NCBI GenBank assembly: GCA_025463785.1
Contig: JAODBD010000009.1
Coordinates: 186,001 to 250,000 of the forward strand
Direction of reading: 5' to 3'
DNA length: 64,000 nt
Source of the DNA: Glaciihabitans sp.
Lineage (GTDB): Bacteria > Actinomycetota > Actinomycetes > Actinomycetales > Microbacteriaceae
Position 1 is the stretch's first letter; the number at the start of each line of letters is the position of its first letter. Positions 55,427 to 64,000 of the stretch are shown piece after piece. A program made the position numbers and the translations under genes. The notes under the pieces are model-generated. The model had not been told where the DNA came from and did no database searches. It was given only the letters and a program-made list of their open reading frames with translations.

Positions 55427-56395
55427 TTACTCGAGGTAGTCGCGCAGCGACTGCGACCGAGATGGGTGACGAAGCTTTGCCATGGTCTTAGATTCGATCT
55501 GGCGGATCCGCTCTCGCGTGACCCCAAATGTGTCGCCGATCTGGTCGAGTGTCTTCGGCATCCCGTCGCCAAGCCCGAAGCGCATGCGAATCACGCCAGC
55601 CTCACGCTCCGAAAGAGAATCGAGCAGGCTCTCCAGCTGCTTCTGCAGCATTGTGAAACCGACTGCATCCGCAGGCACAACAGCTTCGGTGTCTTCGATG
55701 AGGTCACCAAACTCGCTGTCACCGTCTTCGCCGAGCGGCGTGTGAAGCGAAATCGGCTCGCGGCCGTACTTCTGCACCTCGATGACCTTCTCAGGTGTCA
55801 TATCGAGTTCTCGGCTGAGCTCTTCAGGGGTGGGTTCGCGCCCGAGGTCCTGAAGCATCTGACGCTGCACCCGCGCAAGCTTGTTGATTACCTCAACCAT
55901 GTGTACCGGGATGCGGATGGTGCGAGCCTGGTCGGCCATTGCACGGGTAATCGCCTGGCGAATCCACCACGTCGCGTAAGTCGAGAACTTGAAGCCCTTG
56001 GTGTAGTCGAACTTCTCCATGGCGCGGATCAGACCCAGGTTGCCCTCTTGGATCAGGTCCAGCAGCGGCATGCCGCGGCCGGTGTACCGCTTGGCCAGAG
56101 AAACCACGAGGCGCAGGTTGGCTTCGAGCAGATGCTGGCGAGCCGATTGACCTTCGCGAACGAGGACCGCGAGGTCCTTCTTCTTCGGCGCGGACAATCG
56201 TTTGGTCGTCTCCAGCAGGTGCTGAGCGTAGAGGCCCGCCTCGATGCGCTTGGCCAGCTCGACCTCGTCGGCAGCCGTGAGCAGCGCCGTCTTGCCGATT
56301 CCGTTCAGGTACACGCGTACCAAGTCGGCGGCGGGGCTTGCGGCGTCGAGGTCCTGTTCGCTGATGCGCACGTCAGTGGTGGCGGGGCTTGTCAT
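55427..56395 (-). CDS. sigma-70 factor, apparent SigB/SigA hybrid ORF
   Basis: 322 residues, intact frame. Residues 1-127 match mycobacterial/nocardial SigB ([47 protein letters not shown]). Residues 152-322 match principal SigA/HrdB of Microbacteriaceae ([55 protein letters not shown]). The switch falls in the shared helix block [20 protein letters not shown] (bases about 55943-56014). The N-terminal extension usual for SigA is absent. The upstream promoter is also SigB-type. Most likely an assembly join; a genuine recombinant sigma is the alternative. Confidence 0.85.
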   Translation of the reverse strand: MTSPATTDVRISEQDLDAASPAADLVRVYLNGIGKTALLTAADEVELAKRIEAGLYAQHLLETTKRLSAPKKKDLAVLVREGQSARQHLLEANLRLVVSLAKRYTGRGMPLLDLIQEGNLGLIRAMEKFDYTKGFKFSTYATWWIRQAITRAMADQARTIRIPVHMVEVINKLARVQRQMLQDLGREPTPEELSRELDMTPEKVIEVQKYGREPISLHTPLGEDGDSEFGDLIEDTEAVVPADAVGFTMLQKQLESLLDSLSEREAGVIRMRFGLGDGMPKTLDQIGDTFGVTRERIRQIESKTMAKLRHPSRSQSLRDYLE

Positions 56396-56429
56396 GACTT
56401 GCCTCCTGTCGGTGGTGTCTCGCTCCGTA

Positions 56430-56457
56430 CAACGGGCCCGACATCAAGAAAGTTCCC
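56430..56457 (-). promoter_or_regulatory. SigE/SigH-type ECF promoter of the sigma gene
   Basis: On the minus strand -35 GGGAAC (56452-56457) and -10 CGTTG (56430-56434) are separated by 17 bases, matching the mycobacterial SigE/SigH consensus (GGGAAC-n16/17-CGTT). The start of transcription would be near 56423, about 28 bases before the ATG. Mycobacterial sigB is transcribed from such a promoter, which supports a SigB origin for this end. Confidence 0.75.
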
Positions 56458-56778
56458 CGCCACGGCGGACATAAACCGTATCTGAGCTGCGGTTTTTGCG
56501 ACCCACGGCTGAGAAGTTCCTGAGAAGCGTGCGCACTGGGGAACGCGCGCCTCCGGTCGGCGGCTGCCGATGTCCGGTGAGTTGCCGCCGTTGGCGTCGA
56601 ACTTCGGAGCGCGGCAACCGAATACGTGTGTACGGGCCTTGCATGACCACCGTGCGTTCGAGCGGTTGATCCAGCGCTGTGCGGGTCGGTGGCTTCCTCG
56701 AGGTACCCGCCAGCACCGTTCGAAACATGAGATAGCTCACTTTACGGAGATAAACGCCAGGTCACGGCCAGGAAACGA

Positions 56779-56812
56779 CTCGGCCGCCGGGCACGGGTGC
56801 CGGGCGGCCGAG
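56779..56812 (-). terminator. terminator of the methyltransferase gene
   Basis: CTCGGCCGCC/GGCGGCCGAG outer stem (56779-56788, 56803-56812) continues as GGCAC/GTGCC after one G-G mismatch, 2-base loop. It begins 22 bases after the methyltransferase stop on the minus strand. Confidence 0.75.
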
Positions 56813-56833
56813 GGAGGTGCGGCGGGGGAGTGC

Positions 56834-58369
56834 TCAGCGCGGATGAATCAGCCCGTGGCGAACCAGACTGACCACCACGCCCAGCACCGCCGATTCGAAC
56901 TCTGGAGTGGCCGCGTCACCGGTATCACTGAAGGACAGCAATTCCACGAGCTCGCTCAGCGGCAGTCCGTCCGGGCGCATGCCGGCCAGTAGCGCGGCCG
57001 TGGTGTCGTCCACCTCGTGCTGCCAGAGCGGTCCGTCGCCGCGGTGCAGCCGTGCCACCCGCTGCTGCCAGCCCTCGTCGCCGGGCAGCGAGACCCGCTC
57101 CAGCGCCGTGGCCGGATCGACCTCGAAGCGCGAGGACAGCACCAGGCCCGGATCAGTGGCCACGGCGCGCAGCCACGCGGAGCGCTCGAAGTAGTGGTGG
57201 GTCTCCTGCCCCAGCGGATCGTCGAAGGGGTGCGTGAGGTCCTCGGCGAGCATTTCGGTCGGTCCGTCTATATCGCGCATATAGACGACACCGAATCCGA
57301 TGCCGTCGACGTCGGCGGCGTCGAAGGCCTCCAGCCACCGCTCGGCCCGTGCCTGCGCCGCCGGCTCGCGCGGATCCAATCCGGCGTCGCGCAGCCAGGT
57401 TCCGACATAGAGGGCCGGATCGGCGATGTCGCGCTGCACTATCCAGGCGTCGATGCCGTGGTCGGGCAGCCAGCTCGCGACGCGGGAGCGCCAGTCCTGT
57501 CCATTGATATGGACCCACGAGGCCAGCAGTGCCGCGGTGCCACCGGGATTGAGCATGTCCGGAATGCCGGAGATGACGAGTTCGCTCGCACCGTCCAGCG
57601 CCAGCCCGGAGTCCCGGTAGGTGTGCTCGACCCGCGCCGGGCCGACCACGAACGGGGGATTGGCGACCACCTGATCGAAGCGGCGTCCCGCGACCGGTTC
57701 GAACCAGGAGCCTTCGCACAGCTCGATATCCAGATCGTTGAGCGCGGCGGTGGCCGCGGCCAGCCACAGCGCGCGCTTGTTCACATCGGTGCCGGTGACG
57801 GTGCGCCCGTAGGACTTTGCGTGAATGGCCTGGATTCCGCATCCGGTGCCCAGATCGAGCACTGTACCTACCGGGCGGGTCGGCGTGGCGCGCAGCAGTG
57901 ACAGCGAGGCCTGCCCGACGCCGAGCACATGATCGGTGTCCAGGGTGCGCCGCCGCATGGAGTCGTCGAGGTCCGAGAGCACCCAGCGGGTGCCGTCGCC
58001 GAGATCCATCGGACGCAGGTCCAGTGCCGCACGCAGTTGCGTGCCATCGCGTTCGAGGAGTCCGGCGGCGACCGCGCGGTCCACCTCGACGGGTGCCAGC
58101 GCTGCGGTCACCTCGCGCTCCGGCACGGGGTCGCCGAGCAGCAGCAGTCGCACCAGCGTGCCGAGGTCACCGGCGTCGCGGGCGGCCCGGCGCACCGGCA
58201 CAGGTTCGGAGCGCCACAGGGCGGCGTGCGCCGCGTCGCCGAGTACTTCCAGCAGGTTCTCGGCGCCGTAGCCGACCCGGGTCAGTGCCGTGCGTAGGTC
58301 GGGGGCCAGGTCGGCGAGCAGGGACGAGGTGGTCGTCTGATTCGTCGGCATGACATCGAACTCTGCCAC
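56834..58369 (-). CDS. class I SAM-dependent methyltransferase with N-terminal DUF7059-type domain
   Basis: 511 residues (or 505 if ATG 58351 is the start). An N-terminal helical domain (about 20-150) precedes a Rossmann methyltransferase: motif I VLDLGTGCGIQAIHAKSYG and the catalytic NPPF in FDQVVANPPFVVGP near residue 237. A C-terminal domain of about 200 residues follows. NPPF/NPPY enzymes methylate the amide or exocyclic amine of glutamine, adenine or guanine in protein, DNA or rRNA; the target here is unknown. GC content and style are Nocardia-like. Confidence 0.85.
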   Translation of the reverse strand: MAEFDVMPTNQTTTSSLLADLAPDLRTALTRVGYGAENLLEVLGDAAHAALWRSEPVPVRRAARDAGDLGTLVRLLLLGDPVPEREVTAALAPVEVDRAVAAGLLERDGTQLRAALDLRPMDLGDGTRWVLSDLDDSMRRRTLDTDHVLGVGQASLSLLRATPTRPVGTVLDLGTGCGIQAIHAKSYGRTVTGTDVNKRALWLAAATAALNDLDIELCEGSWFEPVAGRRFDQVVANPPFVVGPARVEHTYRDSGLALDGASELVISGIPDMLNPGGTAALLASWVHINGQDWRSRVASWLPDHGIDAWIVQRDIADPALYVGTWLRDAGLDPREPAAQARAERWLEAFDAADVDGIGFGVVYMRDIDGPTEMLAEDLTHPFDDPLGQETHHYFERSAWLRAVATDPGLVLSSRFEVDPATALERVSLPGDEGWQQRVARLHRGDGPLWQHEVDDTTAALLAGMRPDGLPLSELVELLSFSDTGDAATPEFESAVLGVVVSLVRHGLIHPR

Positions 58370-58564
58370 CGCAACCGTTCGGCATCCCTCGGCGGGCCCG
58401 GTTCGAGGACGGCGGTAGGTGGTCGCCGCCCCCTATCCATCGCGCGGCGGACATGAATTCCCGCTCACTTCAACATCATTGACTGCCCCCACCTGTGGTT
58501 ATTCCGCCCGTTCGGAGCTCGATTCCTTGTTAGTGTGACCGGGTTCACAAGGGAGGTATCGCAG

Positions 58565-58903
58565 TTGACATCCGATATCGATGGCCACGGCCCCGAGCCT
58601 GACTGGCCGCAGGTGTACGACAGCCCAGAGTTTCAGCGACTACGCCGTAGCTTCCGGCGCTTCGTCTTTCCCATGACCGCCCTCTTCCTGGCCTGGTACG
58701 CGCTCTATGTGCTGCTCGCCGACTACGCGCATGCCTTCATGGCCACCAAGGTCGCGGGGAATATCACCGTCGGGCTGATCTTCGGCCTGCTGCAGTTCGT
58801 CTCGACCTTCGTCATTACCGGGCTGTATGTGCGTTACGCCGATCGCCGCCTGGACCCCATCGCCGACGACCTCCGCGCCCAACTGGAAGGACCGCAGCGA
58901 TGA
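58565..58903 (+). CDS. DUF485 membrane protein
   Basis: 112 residues from TTG 58565, chosen because GGGAGG lies 8 bases upstream; a GTG at 58535 is possible. Two helices (RRFVFPMTALFLAWYALYVL and VGLIFGLLQFVSTFVITGLY) with the DUF485 signature between. It is the small partner encoded before ActP-type symporters (YjcH in E. coli). Its stop overlaps the actP start (ATGA). Confidence 0.9.
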   Translation: MTSDIDGHGPEPDWPQVYDSPEFQRLRRSFRRFVFPMTALFLAWYALYVLLADYAHAFMATKVAGNITVGLIFGLLQFVSTFVITGLYVRYADRRLDPIADDLRAQLEGPQR

Positions 58904-60513
58904 TCGACTATTTAGCCGCCGATGTCGAAGGCAGCCGACCGGGCCTCAATATCGGCATCTTCGCGGTCTTCGTGGTGATCACGCTGGTGATCGTGGTGCG
59001 CGCCAGCCGTGACAACCGAACGGCCGCAGACTATTACGCTGCCGGTCGGGCGTTCTCCGGAATGCAGAACGGCATTGCCATCTCCGGCGACTACCTGTCG
59101 GCGGCGAGCTTCCTCGGGATCGCGGGCGCGATCGCGCTCTACGGTTACGACGGCTTCCTGTACTCCATCGGATTCCTGGTGGCCTGGTTGGTGGCGCTGC
59201 TGCTGGTGGCCGAATTACTGCGCAATACCGGCAAGTTCACGCTCGGTGACGTGCTGGCCTTCCGGATGCGACAGCGCCCGGTGCGGGCGGCGGCGGCCAC
59301 CTCGACCCTCGCGGTGAGTCTGTTCTACCTGCTTGCGCAGATGGCGGGTGCGGGCGTGCTGGTCTCGCTGCTATTGGGCGTATCCAGTGGCGCGGGACAG
59401 AATGTGGTGATCGCGGTGGTCGGGGCGATCATGATCGTCTATGTGCTCGTCGGCGGCATGAAGGGCACCACCTGGGTGCAGATCGTGAAGGCGGTGCTGC
59501 TCATTGCCGCGGCGGCGGCCATGACGGTGTGGGTGCTCGCCAAATACGGGCTGAATCTGTCCAGTCTGCTGCAGGATGCGGTCGATCACGGCGGCAAGGC
59601 GGGGGAGAAGCTGCTGGCACCCGGCGCGAAGTACGGCAAGAACGGCACCACCAAGCTCGACTTCCTATCCCTTGCACTGGCTCTGGTGCTGGGTACGGCC
59701 GGGCTGCCGCATGTGCTCATGCGGTTCTATACGGTGCCGACGGCCAAGGACGCGCGGCGCTCGGTGGTATGGGCGATCGGGCTGATCGGGGTGTTCTATC
59801 TGTTCACCCTGGTGCTCGGATACGGCGCCGCGGCGCTGGTGGGGCCGGAGAAGATTGCCAAGGCACCCGGTAAGGAGAATGCCGCGGCGCCGCTGCTGGC
59901 ATTGGAGCTGGGCGGTCCGGTGCTGCTGGGATTTGTTGCGGCCGTTGCTTTTGCGACGATTCTGGCGGTGGTCGCGGGTCTGACCATCACCGCGTCGGCG
60001 TCGTTCGCGCACGATGTGTACGTCAACATCATCAAGCGCGGCAGTGGTGACAGTAAGGACAGCGAGGTGCGGGTCGCCCGCATCACGGCGGTGGTCATCG
60101 GTGCGGTGGCGATCGTGGGCGGGATTCTGGCCAAGAATCAGAATGTGGCGTTTCTGGTGGCGCTGGCCTTCGCGGTGGCGGCCTCGGCAAACCTACCGAC
60201 CATTTTGTATTCACTCTTCTGGCGGCGCTTCAATACCGCTGGGGCACTGTGGAGCATCTACGGCGGGCTGGCCGTCACCATCGTGTTGATCGTGTTCTCG
60301 CCGGCGGTCTCCGGAGCGCCCACCGCCATGATCAAATCCATGGACTTTCACTGGTTCCCGCTCTCCAATCCCGGCCTGGTGTCTATCCCCATATCGTTCG
60401 CTCTGGGCTGGCTGGGAACCGTGCTGTCGAAGGAGCGTGATGGCGCCAAGTATGCCGAGATGCAAGTGCGGTCCCTGACCGGCATCGGAGCGGAAAAGGC
60501 TGCGCAACAATGA
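58900..60513 (+). CDS. cation/acetate symporter ActP-type (SSS family)
   Basis: 537 residues, about thirteen helices. Sodium:solute symporter motifs include DYYAAGRAFSGMQNGIAISG, DYLSAASFLGIAGAIALYGY and GGMKGTTWVQIVKAVLLIA. The segment GLPHVLMRFYTVPTAKDARR is characteristic of acetate permeases. Imports acetate and similar short carboxylates. Coupled to DUF485. Confidence 0.92.
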   Translation: MIDYLAADVEGSRPGLNIGIFAVFVVITLVIVVRASRDNRTAADYYAAGRAFSGMQNGIAISGDYLSAASFLGIAGAIALYGYDGFLYSIGFLVAWLVALLLVAELLRNTGKFTLGDVLAFRMRQRPVRAAAATSTLAVSLFYLLAQMAGAGVLVSLLLGVSSGAGQNVVIAVVGAIMIVYVLVGGMKGTTWVQIVKAVLLIAAAAAMTVWVLAKYGLNLSSLLQDAVDHGGKAGEKLLAPGAKYGKNGTTKLDFLSLALALVLGTAGLPHVLMRFYTVPTAKDARRSVVWAIGLIGVFYLFTLVLGYGAAALVGPEKIAKAPGKENAAAPLLALELGGPVLLGFVAAVAFATILAVVAGLTITASASFAHDVYVNIIKRGSGDSKDSEVRVARITAVVIGAVAIVGGILAKNQNVAFLVALAFAVAASANLPTILYSLFWRRFNTAGALWSIYGGLAVTIVLIVFSPAVSGAPTAMIKSMDFHWFPLSNPGLVSIPISFALGWLGTVLSKERDGAKYAEMQVRSLTGIGAEKAAQQ

Positions 60514-60679
60514 TACCGAAGAATGGTCGCTGAGAGTTCGCTGAAAGCTGTTCCAGGGTTTCAAGATCAACAATATGAAGATCAAAAATACTGGTACGCA
60601 ACGTGGTTGGGCTGTGTATGCTACTGATCATGCACAGCCCCACTACGAGGTGGGATTGAGGGCGAGGCGGTGTCGATAA

Positions 60680-61060
60680 GTGGACGTCAACAGGCTCCGG
60701 ATGCGGCGGGCGGCGGCAATTGCAATCGCCTTCGGCGTACTGGCTCTGATGGCCACCGGTGCGCTTGATCGATTGATGCTGGGCGTATTCATGTGCGCCG
60801 GACTGGCACTCGGTGGGATCAATGCGCAAATAACGTGGGTGTCGATTGTTCGCATCACTGATGCGGAAACTCCTAGCAAACAGAAGCTCGCGCTCTCCTC
60901 GGCGGCGCGATTGCTCATACTGACTGGCCTGTCGATAGTCGTCGCGTTCTTCACGCGTCCGTACGGTGTCGGTATCTTCTTCGGGCTGGCCGTCTTTCAA
61001 TTGATTCTTGTGCTCCACACGGTGGTGCCCGAAGTGAAAGGCCTTCGACAGCAGCCATGA
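60680..61060 (+). CDS. AtpI-like membrane protein
   Basis: 126 residues from GTG 60680. Four helices. [20 protein letters not shown] and [20 protein letters not shown] match the mycobacterial atp-operon leading gene (Rv1303 type). AtpI helps assemble the c-ring. Its stop overlaps the atpB start (ATGA). The 166-base gap upstream has no recognisable terminator and should hold the operon promoter. Confidence 0.8.
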   Translation: MDVNRLRMRRAAAIAIAFGVLALMATGALDRLMLGVFMCAGLALGGINAQITWVSIVRITDAETPSKQKLALSSAARLLILTGLSIVVAFFTRPYGVGIFFGLAVFQLILVLHTVVPEVKGLRQQP

Positions 61061-61851
61061 GCCATACCGTCGCTTCGATTGCCCAGATGACCGCAAATGT
61101 GACCCTGAGCGCCGAAGATGCCCCGCCGGCGCCGTCGAAGATTCATGTTGGTGACCATGTGGTCGCGCACTTCTTCGGCCTGGACTTCAATATCGACACC
61201 ATTGTGTCGACCTCCGTTGCCGCACTCATTGTGCTCGGTCTGGCCTTCTACCTGCGGGTCAAGATCACCTCGGGCGTTCCCAACGGTGTGCAATTGTTCT
61301 TCGAGTCCGTCACGGTCCAGATGCGCAATCAGGTCGAGGGCGCCATCGGCATGAAGGTCGCGCCGTTCGCGCTGCCCCTGGCCGTCACCCTCTTCACCTT
61401 CATTCTGCTCTCGAACTGGTTGTCGGTGCTGCCGGTGCAGTACGGCTCGGGCGAATTGATCGCGCCTCCGGCCTCGGATGTCAACTTCGTCTACGCCTTG
61501 GCGCTGTTCGTGTTCATCGCCTACCAAGCCGCCGGTATCTGGCGGCGCGGCCCGGCCAATCACCTCAAACAGACACTGAAGGGCCATGCCGGTTGGGGCA
61601 TGATCTTCATCAATGTGATCGAGGAAGTCGCCAAACCGCTGTCGCTCTCCTTGCGGCTCTTCGGCAATATGTTCGCCGGCGGTGTGATGATTTCGGTGAT
61701 CACGCTGTTCCCCTTCTGGATCAGCTGGGGCCCGAATGCCATCTGGAAGATGTTCGACCTCTTCGTCGGCGCCATCCAGGCATTCATCTTCTCCCTGCTG
61801 ACCGTTCTCTACTTCAGCCAGTCGATGTCGCTGGAGAGTGAAAATCACTGA
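61057..61851 (+). CDS. atpB: ATP synthase F0 subunit a
   Basis: 264 residues. Essential Arg in [19 protein letters not shown], and [20 protein letters not shown] plus the C-terminal [19 protein letters not shown] segment are typical of mycobacterial/nocardial subunit a. An additional 25-residue N-terminus precedes the first helix. Forms the proton half-channels against the c-ring. Confidence 0.95.
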   Translation: MSHTVASIAQMTANVTLSAEDAPPAPSKIHVGDHVVAHFFGLDFNIDTIVSTSVAALIVLGLAFYLRVKITSGVPNGVQLFFESVTVQMRNQVEGAIGMKVAPFALPLAVTLFTFILLSNWLSVLPVQYGSGELIAPPASDVNFVYALALFVFIAYQAAGIWRRGPANHLKQTLKGHAGWGMIFINVIEEVAKPLSLSLRLFGNMFAGGVMISVITLFPFWISWGPNAIWKMFDLFVGAIQAFIFSLLTVLYFSQSMSLESENH

Positions 61852-61890
61852 TCGGCACCGCTGTTCGGTGGCAATCTCAAAAGGAAGTGA

Positions 61891-62151
<261 letters not shown>

Positions 62152-62159
62152 ACGAAATC

Positions 62160-62666
62160 ATGTCTCCGAGAACAGATGTGGAGGCCGCGGGGAACTTCCT
62201 GATCCCCAATGGCACCTTCTTCGTTGAGCTCGCGATCTTCCTGATCGTGCTCGGAGTCATCTGGATTTTCGTTGTTCCGCCGATCCGTAAGGTGCTGGCG
62301 GAACGGGAGGCGCGGGTCGAGGAGACGGCGAAGATCAGTAAGTCGGCAACCGAGATATTCACCGAGGCCGAGGACCGCTATCAAACGGCCCTCAACAAGG
62401 CCCGTGCCGAAGCTGCGGAAATCCGCAACGAGGCACGGAACGAAGGCCGGGCGATTCTCGAGGAGCTGCGCGGCGAGGCCCAGCGCGAGGCCGATCACAT
62501 CGTCGCGGAATCCACGGCACAACTGCGTGCCGAGGCTGATCAGGTTGCTGCCGAACTCCGTGAATCCGTCGAACCGCTGGCCCAGAATCTGGCTGATCGC
62601 ATGCTCGGCGTCAAGAATCGTCCCCGGTCCAGTGCCGGAAATCAGAGAGGACGGGGGACGCCCTGA
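62160..62666 (+). CDS. atpF: ATP synthase F0 subunit b
   Basis: 168 residues. GNFLIPNGTFFVELAIFLIV is the membrane anchor with the FLIPNGTFF motif shared with mycobacteria, then a long charged coiled-coil (ERE...EARVEETAKISKSATEIF). C-terminal LADRMLGV followed by a basic tail. Peripheral stalk. Its stop overlaps the next ATG by one base. Confidence 0.93.
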   Translation: MSPRTDVEAAGNFLIPNGTFFVELAIFLIVLGVIWIFVVPPIRKVLAEREARVEETAKISKSATEIFTEAEDRYQTALNKARAEAAEIRNEARNEGRAILEELRGEAQREADHIVAESTAQLRAEADQVAAELRESVEPLAQNLADRMLGVKNRPRSSAGNQRGRGTP

Positions 62667-63235
62667 TGCCAACGACCGGCGTGCTCGCCGAAGGCTACAA
62701 CATCTCCTTCGACTGGCCCGTCTTCTTCAGTCAGCTATTCGGTTTCGTCGTTATCATCTGGCTTTTCGTGAAATACCTTCTCCCCTTCGTGAAGAAGACG
62801 ATGAACAAGGCACAGGACACCATCAGGCGGCAGCTCGAAGAGAGCGAAGCGGCAGCGGAGCGTTTGACCGCGGCCAAAACCGCCTACGACAGCGCGGTCG
62901 CCGAGGCGCAGGCCGAACTCGAGCGCATGCGCGAGGAAGCCCGCGCCGACGCCGACCGCATCATTGCGCAGATGCGCGAGGCGGCCACCGCGGAGGTCGA
63001 ACGTGTCCGCCGTGTCGGCCGCGATCAGATCCTGCAGTTCCGCAGGCAGATGATGCGCGATCTGGAGGCCGACCTATCGGCCGCCATGCTCGCCCTCACC
63101 GAGGAAAAGGTGCGCGAGCAGGTCGGCACACCGCAGGCCAGGTCCGAGAGCATCGAGCGTTTCCTCGACGATCTCGAAATGCTGGCCAACTCGGCTCCGG
63201 CCGCGCGGCAGCAGCCGCAGACCGGTGCCAACTGA
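62666..63235 (+). CDS. second b-type subunit, truncated form of the b-delta fusion (no delta domain)
   Basis: 189 residues. Anchor FFSQLFGFVVIIWLFVKYLL, then QLEESEAAAERLTAAKTAYD coiled coil, ending ARSESIERFLDDLEMLANSA and a short Gln/Ala tail. In Mycobacterium and Nocardia atpH is a fused b-delta protein of about 445 residues; the match here stops where the delta domain should begin. The stop is followed by a convergent gene, not by atpA. The protein can join a stalk but lacks the part that grips F1. Confidence 0.85.
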   Translation: MPTTGVLAEGYNISFDWPVFFSQLFGFVVIIWLFVKYLLPFVKKTMNKAQDTIRRQLEESEAAAERLTAAKTAYDSAVAEAQAELERMREEARADADRIIAQMREAATAEVERVRRVGRDQILQFRRQMMRDLEADLSAAMLALTEEKVREQVGTPQARSESIERFLDDLEMLANSAPAARQQPQTGAN

Positions 63236-63243
63236 CAGCAGCT

Positions 63244-63984
63244 TCAGGCAGGTTCCCGGCCGGTCAGACAATAGGTCTGACCGGCCGGATCTGTCATGAC
63301 GAGCCACCGGCTGCCGCGATCGATCCGGCGTGCGCCCAGCTTTTGGTGCCAGGCGGCGGTGGCCTCGATATCGGTGCAGGCCAGATCCAGATGCGCGGCG
63401 GTGGGCCGATCCTCGCCGAGCCGCTGCAGCAGCAGATCGATCGGCACACCGGGCCGGGCCGAGAGGCGGGCGAACTCAGGCAGGCTGCCGGGCCGCCAGG
63501 CCCAGCCGGTCAGGTCGGCCCAGAAGCGCGCCTCGGTGCCGTAATCGGAGGCGCCGATATCCAGGCACACCTGATCCAGCCGGCTGCGATCGCCCTCCGG
63601 TCCGGTGACCGTGGGCGGGAGGGCACCCGCACCGTCGCGAAAAGGCGTGAAGCAAAAGGTCATTCCGTGCGGGGACCGCAGTACGGCGTAACCGATGCGC
63701 TCGGTCAGAATGTAGTCCCCGACCAGCGTGGCGCCGAGTTGCACCGCGCGCTCGGTGGCCGCCACCACATCGTCGACGTCGAGATCGAGGTGCACGCGCG
63801 ATGCGCCGTCGATGGTCTGCATTTTCACGGTGGGCGCACCGTAATCCGGTAGCAGCGTGACGAATTCGTTGTGCTCACCCCGGGTGGGCGACAGGGTGGT
63901 GCCGGTGACCGTGGTCCAGAATTCGGTGCACTCCTCGAAGTGCGCCGCGGGACGGTCGATGAAGGCCCAGAGCCACCGAATCAT
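63244..63984 (-). CDS. two-domain VOC (glyoxalase/bleomycin-resistance fold) protein
   Basis: 246 residues from ATG 63984 with GGGAGA upstream; an ATG at 63996 adds 4 residues. Two VOC halves: IRWLWAFIDRPAAHFEECTE with VHLDLDVDDVVAATERAVQL, and DQVCLDIGASDYGTEARFWA with AAHLDLACTDIEATAAWHQK. Typical Nocardia/Streptomyces member; substrate unknown. Convergent with the F0 cluster, ending 9 bases from it. Confidence 0.88.
   Translation of the reverse strand: MIRWLWAFIDRPAAHFEECTEFWTTVTGTTLSPTRGEHNEFVTLLPDYGAPTVKMQTIDGASRVHLDLDVDDVVAATERAVQLGATLVGDYILTERIGYAVLRSPHGMTFCFTPFRDGAGALPPTVTGPEGDRSRLDQVCLDIGASDYGTEARFWADLTGWAWRPGSLPEFARLSARPGVPIDLLLQRLGEDRPTAAHLDLACTDIEATAAWHQKLGARRIDRGSRWLVMTDPAGQTYCLTGREPA
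63256..63288. terminator. 14-bp perfect hairpin at the end of the F0 cluster
   Basis: CCGGCCGGTCAGAC (63256-63269) and GTCTGACCGGCCGG (63275-63288) pair perfectly around AATAG. It is 20 bases after the truncated b subunit stop and lies inside the last codons of the convergent VOC gene, so it may serve both. Confidence 0.65.
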
Positions 63985-64000
63985 GCTGTCTCCCATTGTT

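Larger units (their letters stand above)
56396..56833. other. 438-base intergenic region upstream of the sigma gene
   Basis: Non-coding gap between two minus-strand genes. It holds the GGAGGC ribosome-binding site of the sigma gene, an ECF-type promoter (56430-56457) and the methyltransferase terminator (56779-56812). The 320 bases between show no further repeat, RNA gene or conserved frame. Confidence 0.6.

Noticed and set aside
54974-56485. 503-codon plus-strand frame opposite murT and the sigma gene
   Set aside because: Antisense to two conserved genes, Arg/His/Leu-rich without domains; a GC-driven shadow.

Overview
The window reads as an actinobacterial contig with two parts that do not seem to come from the same genome. 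From the left edge to about 55.95 kb the gene content, gene order and protein style fit a member of Microbacteriaceae (high-GC, class Actinomycetes). Support includes the thrS-HIT-pdxS-pdxT / yebC-ruvCAB-yajC-secDF-rsh string, the dut / DUF3710 / DUF3159 / DUF3093 / DUF4193 / sepH block, parC and parE separated by one membrane gene, and a degenerate MurT/GatD pair. From about 56.0 kb to the right edge the genes look like Nocardia or a close relative (Mycobacteriales): the N-terminal half and promoter of a SigB-type sigma factor, a large NPPF-motif methyltransferase, DUF485-ActP, a mycobacterial-style atpI-atpB-atpE-atpF-atpH(N-terminal) cluster and a two-domain VOC protein. The switch lies inside the sigma factor ORF, in the stretch coding for the region 2.3-2.4 helices that SigA and SigB share. 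A misassembly or a recombination event at a shared sequence is therefore the first thing to settle.

Layout. 0-3.4 kb: DUF349 fragment, AbiEi-like antitoxin protein, bifunctional (p)ppGpp synthetase/hydrolase. 3.4-16.5 kb, minus strand: rhodanese, SecF, SecD, YajC, RuvB, RuvA, RuvC, YebC, a DUF222/HNH endonuclease behind a LexA-type SOS box, a P-loop kinase, PdxT, PdxS, HIT hydrolase, ThrS. 16.6-20.5 kb: a 53-residue membrane protein, then a 3 kb tRNA-Val-associated island bounded by a 25-bp direct repeat of the tRNA 3' end. The island holds a phage tape-measure fragment, a PASTA lipoprotein and two unknown membrane proteins. It is followed by tRNA-Val(GAC), tRNA-Cys, tRNA-Gly and tRNA-Val(CAC).

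20.5-38 kb: an unknown protein, a short Amt-like paralogue beside a full Amt, NhaA, ZapE, rhodanese sulfurtransferase with SufE, a RibD-like reductase, an alpha/beta hydrolase, DUF3000, RNase D, the FadA/FadB beta-oxidation pair, a MerR-aldo/keto reductase operon with a textbook 19-bp-spacer promoter, and Dxs. 38-56 kb: aconitase, DUF3159, DUF3710, Dut, DUF3093, DUF4193, SepH, a phosphodiesterase, ParC, a perfect 28-bp inverted repeat, a polytopic membrane protein, ParE, DUF7455, the GatD-like and MurT-like proteins, and the hybrid sigma factor. 56.8-64 kb: the Nocardia-like block.

The most interesting items are four. (1) The GatD homologue has lost both glutaminase catalytic residues but remains coupled to MurT, which could relate to the B-type peptidoglycan of Microbacteriaceae. 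(2) There is an F0-only ATP synthase cluster whose b-delta protein stops before the delta domain and which has no F1 genes after it. (3) A hybrid SigB/SigA ORF marks the taxonomic boundary. (4) The tRNA-Val island still has the displaced original tRNA end and its terminator.
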